42,562 nucleotides of DNA from SKVL01 sp051747785. Lineage in GTDB: Bacteria; Patescibacteriota; Minisyncoccia; Phycocordibacterales; CSBR16-193. Shown piece by piece: positions 39,177 through 42,562 of this stretch (positions within the stretch are counted from its first letter, which is position 1; each line of letters opens with the position of its first letter). Location of the stretch: NCBI GenBank assembly GCA_051747785.1, contig JBNJGN010000002.1, positions 1 to 42,562 on the forward strand, written 5' to 3'. The notes under the pieces are model-generated. The model searched no databases. It was not told where the DNA came from and saw nothing but the letters and a program-made list of their open reading frames with translations. The translations under genes and the position numbers were made by a program.

Positions 39177-40067
39177 ATGCATGTATCTGTTCTTTTAAAA
39201 GAAGTAGTGGAGAATCTTTCAATAAGATCCGGTGATAACGTTGTTGACGCTACGCTGGGAGGAGGGGGACTACCGAAGGCACTTTGTGAGAAGTACGGTA
39301 AAGATATCAACATTATCGGTATAGATGCCGATGAAGATGCGGTTAGAAGATCGGAGGAAATAATGAAGGACTCGGATTGTAACTACACTTTCAAGGTTGC
39401 CAACTTTGCCGATATTAAAAGCTTGCTTGGTAGTCTGGGGTATGAGCAAGTAGAAAGAATCGTCTTTGATCTCGGTCTTTCTTCTTTTCAGCTTGAAGAT
39501 TCCGGAAGGGGGTTTAGTTTCCAGAGAGAAGAACCTCTAAAAATGACCTTTTCCAAAGATGGCTTTCCTGAAGATCTCTCTGCTTATGATGTGGTTAATA
39601 GCTGGGGTGAAGACGTTCTCAAGGTCATAATCTCAAGTTATGGAGAAGAGCGCTTTGCTGGAAGGATAAGCCGAGGAATAGTTGAATCTAGAAGCGAAGG
39701 ACCGATAAGAACGACTTCTGATCTTGTGAAGATCATAGAGGACTCCGTACCCGAAGGTTACAAGAGGCGCCGTTTACATCCCGCTACTAAAACCTTTCAG
39801 GCTATAAGGATAGCCGTTAACGATGAAATAAGCGCATTGGAGAATGGACTTGTTGGCGCCTTTGATCGTCTTGCTCCGGCAGGTCGAATGGCGGTCATAT
39901 CATTTCATGGTTTGGAAGATACCGTTACAAAGCGATTTTTCTTGGCAAAAGAAAAAGAAGGTTTCGCTAAGCGAGTTTTTAAAAAACCAATAAGACCTTC
40001 TCGTGAAGAAGTGCTCGCTAATCCGCGTTCCAGAAGTGCCAAACTGAGACTTTTAGAAAAAATATAA
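39177..40067 (+). CDS. rsmH: 16S rRNA (cytosine1402-N4)-methyltransferase
   Basis: The product has 296 residues. HVSVLLKEVVENL and NVVDATLGGGGLPKAL (SAM-binding loop) form the family start. DLGLSSFQLEDSGRGFSFQRE, HPATKTFQAIRIAVNDE and ISFHGLEDTVTKRFF are further signature blocks. It methylates N4 of C1402 in the ribosomal P site. An AAGGA lies just before ATG 39177. This position, after mraZ, is standard for the division cluster. Confidence 0.95.
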   Translation: MHVSVLLKEVVENLSIRSGDNVVDATLGGGGLPKALCEKYGKDINIIGIDADEDAVRRSEEIMKDSDCNYTFKVANFADIKSLLGSLGYEQVERIVFDLGLSSFQLEDSGRGFSFQREEPLKMTFSKDGFPEDLSAYDVVNSWGEDVLKVIISSYGEERFAGRISRGIVESRSEGPIRTTSDLVKIIEDSVPEGYKRRRLHPATKTFQAIRIAVNDEISALENGLVGAFDRLAPAGRMAVISFHGLEDTVTKRFFLAKEKEGFAKRVFKKPIRPSREEVLANPRSRSAKLRLLEKI

Positions 40068-40081
40068 TTTAATAAAATATT

Positions 40082-40441
40082 ATGGCAACGAAGATCAGCA
40101 ATAACATAATAATATTTGCGGTTCGCCTCTTTGATAAAGAGCAGTATGCTAGAAGGAAGGTTCTGATAATGTTCTTGTCTGCCGTATTTCTGTTTTTATG
40201 TGTTGCTTATTTTTCTTTACTAATTCAGACTATTTTCAACGTTGTTGAGCATCGCGATCTTGAGGCCGAGATCCCTAAATTTAATGCGGAGCTTCAACAG
40301 AAAAAATTTGAATATATCTCTCTTCGTAATGATGTTGACAAAGAAGAAGCCGAAAAAATGGGTTTGGTAGCCTTGGAAGATGATTCGGTTGAGTATATAA
40401 CGAGAAATTCCATAGGTTTTCAAACTGAGAGTGGAATATAA
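40082..40441 (+). CDS. ftsL: FtsL-like division protein
   Basis: The product has 119 residues: a basic cytosolic start, one membrane helix (about residues 26-50) and an outside coiled coil (about 55-95). The place between rsmH and ftsI and this layout fit FtsL, which joins FtsB and the FtsWI synthase at the division site. Sequence is poorly conserved in the family, so the call is by position and architecture. It starts 14 bases after rsmH and ends 9 bases before ftsI. Confidence 0.75.
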   Translation: MATKISNNIIIFAVRLFDKEQYARRKVLIMFLSAVFLFLCVAYFSLLIQTIFNVVEHRDLEAEIPKFNAELQQKKFEYISLRNDVDKEEAEKMGLVALEDDSVEYITRNSIGFQTESGI

Positions 40442-40450
40442 ATAAAGTAA

Positions 40451-42166
40451 ATGCACAAACTCCGTATCTACATTCTCTTTTTCGGGATAGCTATCTTCGC
40501 CGTTGCTTTAGGTGGCAGGCTTTTTTTTGTTCAGGTTGTGGAAGCTGATAGATACATATCTAAAGCAGAAGATCAGTATGTTAAAAGAAATTACCACTTT
40601 TATGATAGAGGCAGCATCTATTTTAAGGACATAGAAGGAGATCTGGTTTCGGCAGCTACTGTTAAGAGTGGATATCTGGTTACTATTAATTCTGAACTCA
40701 TTAGCGATCCTGAGAAAACCGCCAAGGAGTTAGAAGACGCTATTGGCCTTGAAAGGGAGCGGTTTATGGAACATTACAAAAAAATGAAGGAATACAGAGA
40801 AGTTGCTTCAAGGCTTAGTGAAGAGGAGGCAAAAAAGGTCCGTTCTTTAGGATTGGAGGGGGTTTTTCTGTATCCTGAACATTGGCGTTTTTATCCCGGA
40901 AGGGAAATTGCTTCGCATGCCATAGGTTTTACTAGTTTTAAGGATGATGATTATGGTGGCAGGTATGGATTGGAGAGAGAGTATGAAGATATCTTAAAAA
41001 GACCCGACAATGATTATAAGGTGGATTTTTTCGCTAAAATATTCGGTAATATCAGTAAAGGCTTTCCGGTTTCCGGTAGTACTCAAAAAGAGAAAAGGGG
41101 GGATGTAATAACTACCATTGAGCCTGTGGTACAGGCCTTTCTTGAGCAGGAATTGGAAAATATTAATAAAAAATGGGAAAGTAAAAAAATTGGAGGGATC
41201 ATAATAGACCCTTCTACCGGTGCTATAAAAGCTATGGCGTCACGTCCGACATTTGACCTCAATAATTTTTCAGAAGTTGATTCCGGATCCGTTTTCGCCA
41301 ACCCTTTGGTTGAAAGGGTTTACGAAATGGGTTCGGTGGTAAAGCCCTTAACTATGGCTGCTGGGTTGGATAGCGGAGCGGTTAATGTAAATGATACCTA
41401 CTATGATAGCGGGAGGGTTTCGCTTGATGGATATGTTATTTCTAACTTTGACGGTAGAAGTAATGGCGAGTCTTCTATGCAAGATGTATTAAATAAATCA
41501 ATAAATACCGGAGTTGTATATGTAATGGAGGAGATGGGAACGGATAAATTTTCAAAGTATATGCGAGCCTTCGGTTTGGATTCCAAGACCGGAATTGATC
41601 TTCCCAATGAATCGGAGAACTTACTTAGGAATTTTGATAGTCCCAGATCTATAGAATATGCAACCGCCTCTTTCGGACAAGGTGTTGCCGTGACCCCTAT
41701 CGGCATGACTCGTGCGCTATCTGCTCTGGCCAATGGGGGTGAGATAATTACCCCTTATTTGGCAGAAGGTATAAAGAAAGATAGTGGTGAAATAATTAAT
41801 ATATCTAAGGAGGTTGATCATTCCAGAAGGGTTTTAAAAGAAGAGACATCCAAGGAGATATCAAGAATGCTGGTAAATACAGTAGATGAAGCACTTATGC
41901 ATGGAGATGTCGCCTTGGAGAATCATAGTGTTGCCGCTAAAACAGGTACGGCACAGATCCCTGATCCTAAAGAAGGTGGTTATAAGGACGATGAATTTCT
42001 ACATTCATTTTTTGGATATTTTCCGGCTTACGACCCTGATTTTTTAATCTTTCTATATCATATAGAACCGCAGGGGGCGATGTATGCATCGCAGACACTT
42101 ACTGAACCTTTTATGAATATTACTAATTTCTTGATACAGTATTATGATATAAGTCCTGATAGGTAA
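40451..42166 (+). CDS. ftsI: Division transpeptidase FtsI (PBP3-like)
   Basis: The product has 571 residues: one N-terminal membrane helix, a pedestal domain and the transpeptidase domain. Active-site motifs are SxxK in YEMGSVVKPLTMAAGLD (Ser about 294), SxN in NKSINTGVVYVME and KTG in AAKTGTAQIPDP (about 497). WRFYPGREIASHAIGF and GLEREYEDIL are class B PBP marks. It crosslinks septal peptidoglycan with FtsW. It is a relative of the PBP2 at 36299, but the neighbours (ftsL, murF) mark it as the division enzyme. No PASTA domains follow. Confidence 0.92.
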   Translation: MHKLRIYILFFGIAIFAVALGGRLFFVQVVEADRYISKAEDQYVKRNYHFYDRGSIYFKDIEGDLVSAATVKSGYLVTINSELISDPEKTAKELEDAIGLERERFMEHYKKMKEYREVASRLSEEEAKKVRSLGLEGVFLYPEHWRFYPGREIASHAIGFTSFKDDDYGGRYGLEREYEDILKRPDNDYKVDFFAKIFGNISKGFPVSGSTQKEKRGDVITTIEPVVQAFLEQELENINKKWESKKIGGIIIDPSTGAIKAMASRPTFDLNNFSEVDSGSVFANPLVERVYEMGSVVKPLTMAAGLDSGAVNVNDTYYDSGRVSLDGYVISNFDGRSNGESSMQDVLNKSINTGVVYVMEEMGTDKFSKYMRAFGLDSKTGIDLPNESENLLRNFDSPRSIEYATASFGQGVAVTPIGMTRALSALANGGEIITPYLAEGIKKDSGEIINISKEVDHSRRVLKEETSKEISRMLVNTVDEALMHGDVALENHSVAAKTGTAQIPDPKEGGYKDDEFLHSFFGYFPAYDPDFLIFLYHIEPQGAMYASQTLTEPFMNITNFLIQYYDISPDR

Positions 42167-42169
42167 TTT

Positions 42170-42562
42170 ATGAAACATTTATTAAGAATAATAGTTGTTA
42201 AGATAATTGAGCTCCAGGCTCGTCTGGCTCTTAGGGTCCATCGTCCTTATGTAATAGCGATAACCGGGAATGTGGGGAAAACTTCGGCAAAAGAGGCTGT
42301 TTTCTATGTTATCTCCTCTTCTCACCATACCCGTAAAAGTCAGAAAAGTTTTAATAGTGAGATAGGAGTTCCTTTGACTATATTAGGGTGTCCGACCGGT
42401 TGGAGCGATCCTTTTGTTTGGATGAGGAATATAATAAAAGGTTTTAAAGTGATCGCTTTTACTAGAAAATATCCGGACTATTTGGTTTTGGAGATCGGAG
42501 CTGATCATCCCGGGGATATTAAAAAGGTCTGTAAGTGGCTCTCGCCTAATAGTGGAGTTGTT
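42170..42562 (+). CDS. murF: MurF-like ligase, N-terminal part (3' end outside window)
   Basis: The first 131 codons are present, open to the window edge. The frame starts at ATG 42170, 3 bases after the ftsI stop. AITGNVGKTSAKEAVFYVIS holds the Mur-ligase P-loop G-x-x-G-K-T, here with MurF-type K-E after it. SEIGVPLTILG and LEIGADHPGDIKKVCKW also fit MurF, where the E-x-G-x(3)-P-G-D block helps bind UDP-MurNAc peptide. MurF adds D-Ala-D-Ala to the stem peptide. An unusual feature is that the N-terminal UDP-binding domain seems short or absent, since the P-loop begins near residue 28. Confidence 0.8.
   Translation, partial: MKHLLRIIVVKIIELQARLALRVHRPYVIAITGNVGKTSAKEAVFYVISSSHHTRKSQKSFNSEIGVPLTILGCPTGWSDPFVWMRNIIKGFKVIAFTRKYPDYLVLEIGADHPGDIKKVCKWLSPNSGVV

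Noticed and set aside
1..42562. Recoded UGA (glycine) as in Gracilibacteria
   Set aside because: Many genes end at UGA at the expected family length (for example at 5531, 10641 and 13158), and no in-frame UGA is needed to complete any family.

Overview
The window looks like a piece of a Candidate Phyla Radiation (Patescibacteria) genome, most likely Parcubacteria/Paceibacteria. This is inferred from gene style, not from a marker tree. The genes are short-spaced, modest in GC and rich in small membrane-anchored proteins of unknown role. The frr-rseP-proS and mraZ-rsmH-ftsL-ftsI-murF clusters are stripped down, ProRS lacks an editing insertion, and short helical modules with a GF...GW signature recur. 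UGA is used as an ordinary stop at many gene ends, so the code is not the Gracilibacteria/Absconditabacteria one.

Layout. Positions 1-2.2 kb hold the end of a YvcK-type gene, a protein with an HEQQH zincin-like motif and an NlpC/P60-like protein. A perfect 15-bp bidirectional terminator separates these from a small minus-strand gene and an AT-rich pyruvyl-transferase gene that looks acquired. Positions 3.6-8.3 kb encode envelope and housekeeping proteins: a membrane-anchored OB-fold/thermonuclease, a VanY-type carboxypeptidase, an HPP protein with a voltage-sensor-like tail, a Nudix hydrolase and a DUF2914 protein. Positions 8.3-13.2 kb are a MacAB-like export operon with one adaptor, one ATPase and two paralogous permeases. 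Positions 13.2-20.7 kb carry a Nudix hydrolase, a nucleotidyltransferase, a minus-strand glycine-zipper lipoprotein cassette that looks foreign, endonuclease IV, a Pif1-like helicase, a CAP protein, a HAD phosphatase, a PsbP-like protein, a frameshifted small gene and a YfcE phosphoesterase, followed by tRNA-Gly(CCC).

Positions 20.9-27.1 kb are the most unusual part. Two soluble proteins built around GF...GW modules flank a lycopene-cyclase-like membrane protein. One of them is a 1482-residue, highly charged, repeat-rich protein with a Pro/Gln/Met/Tyr tandem-repeat centre. A 98-residue conserved-looking protein and a P-type cation ATPase follow.

Positions 29.9-42.6 kb are core functions: an ICMT-like methyltransferase, DoxX, ribosome recycling factor, RseP, ProRS, the elongation complex MreB-MreC-MreD-PBP2, GreA, and then the division cluster mraZ-rsmH-ftsL-ftsI-murF, cut off by the window end. 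The mraZ promoter carries four GTGG boxes in two 10-bp-spaced pairs, a clear candidate for MraZ autoregulation.

Across the window, many transcription units start with an extended -10 box (TGTTATAAT or a close variant) lying only 6-10 bases before the start codon. This implies leaderless or nearly leaderless mRNAs for first genes, while some internal operon genes carry Shine-Dalgarno sequences. All functional statements are homology-by-eye; no searches were run.
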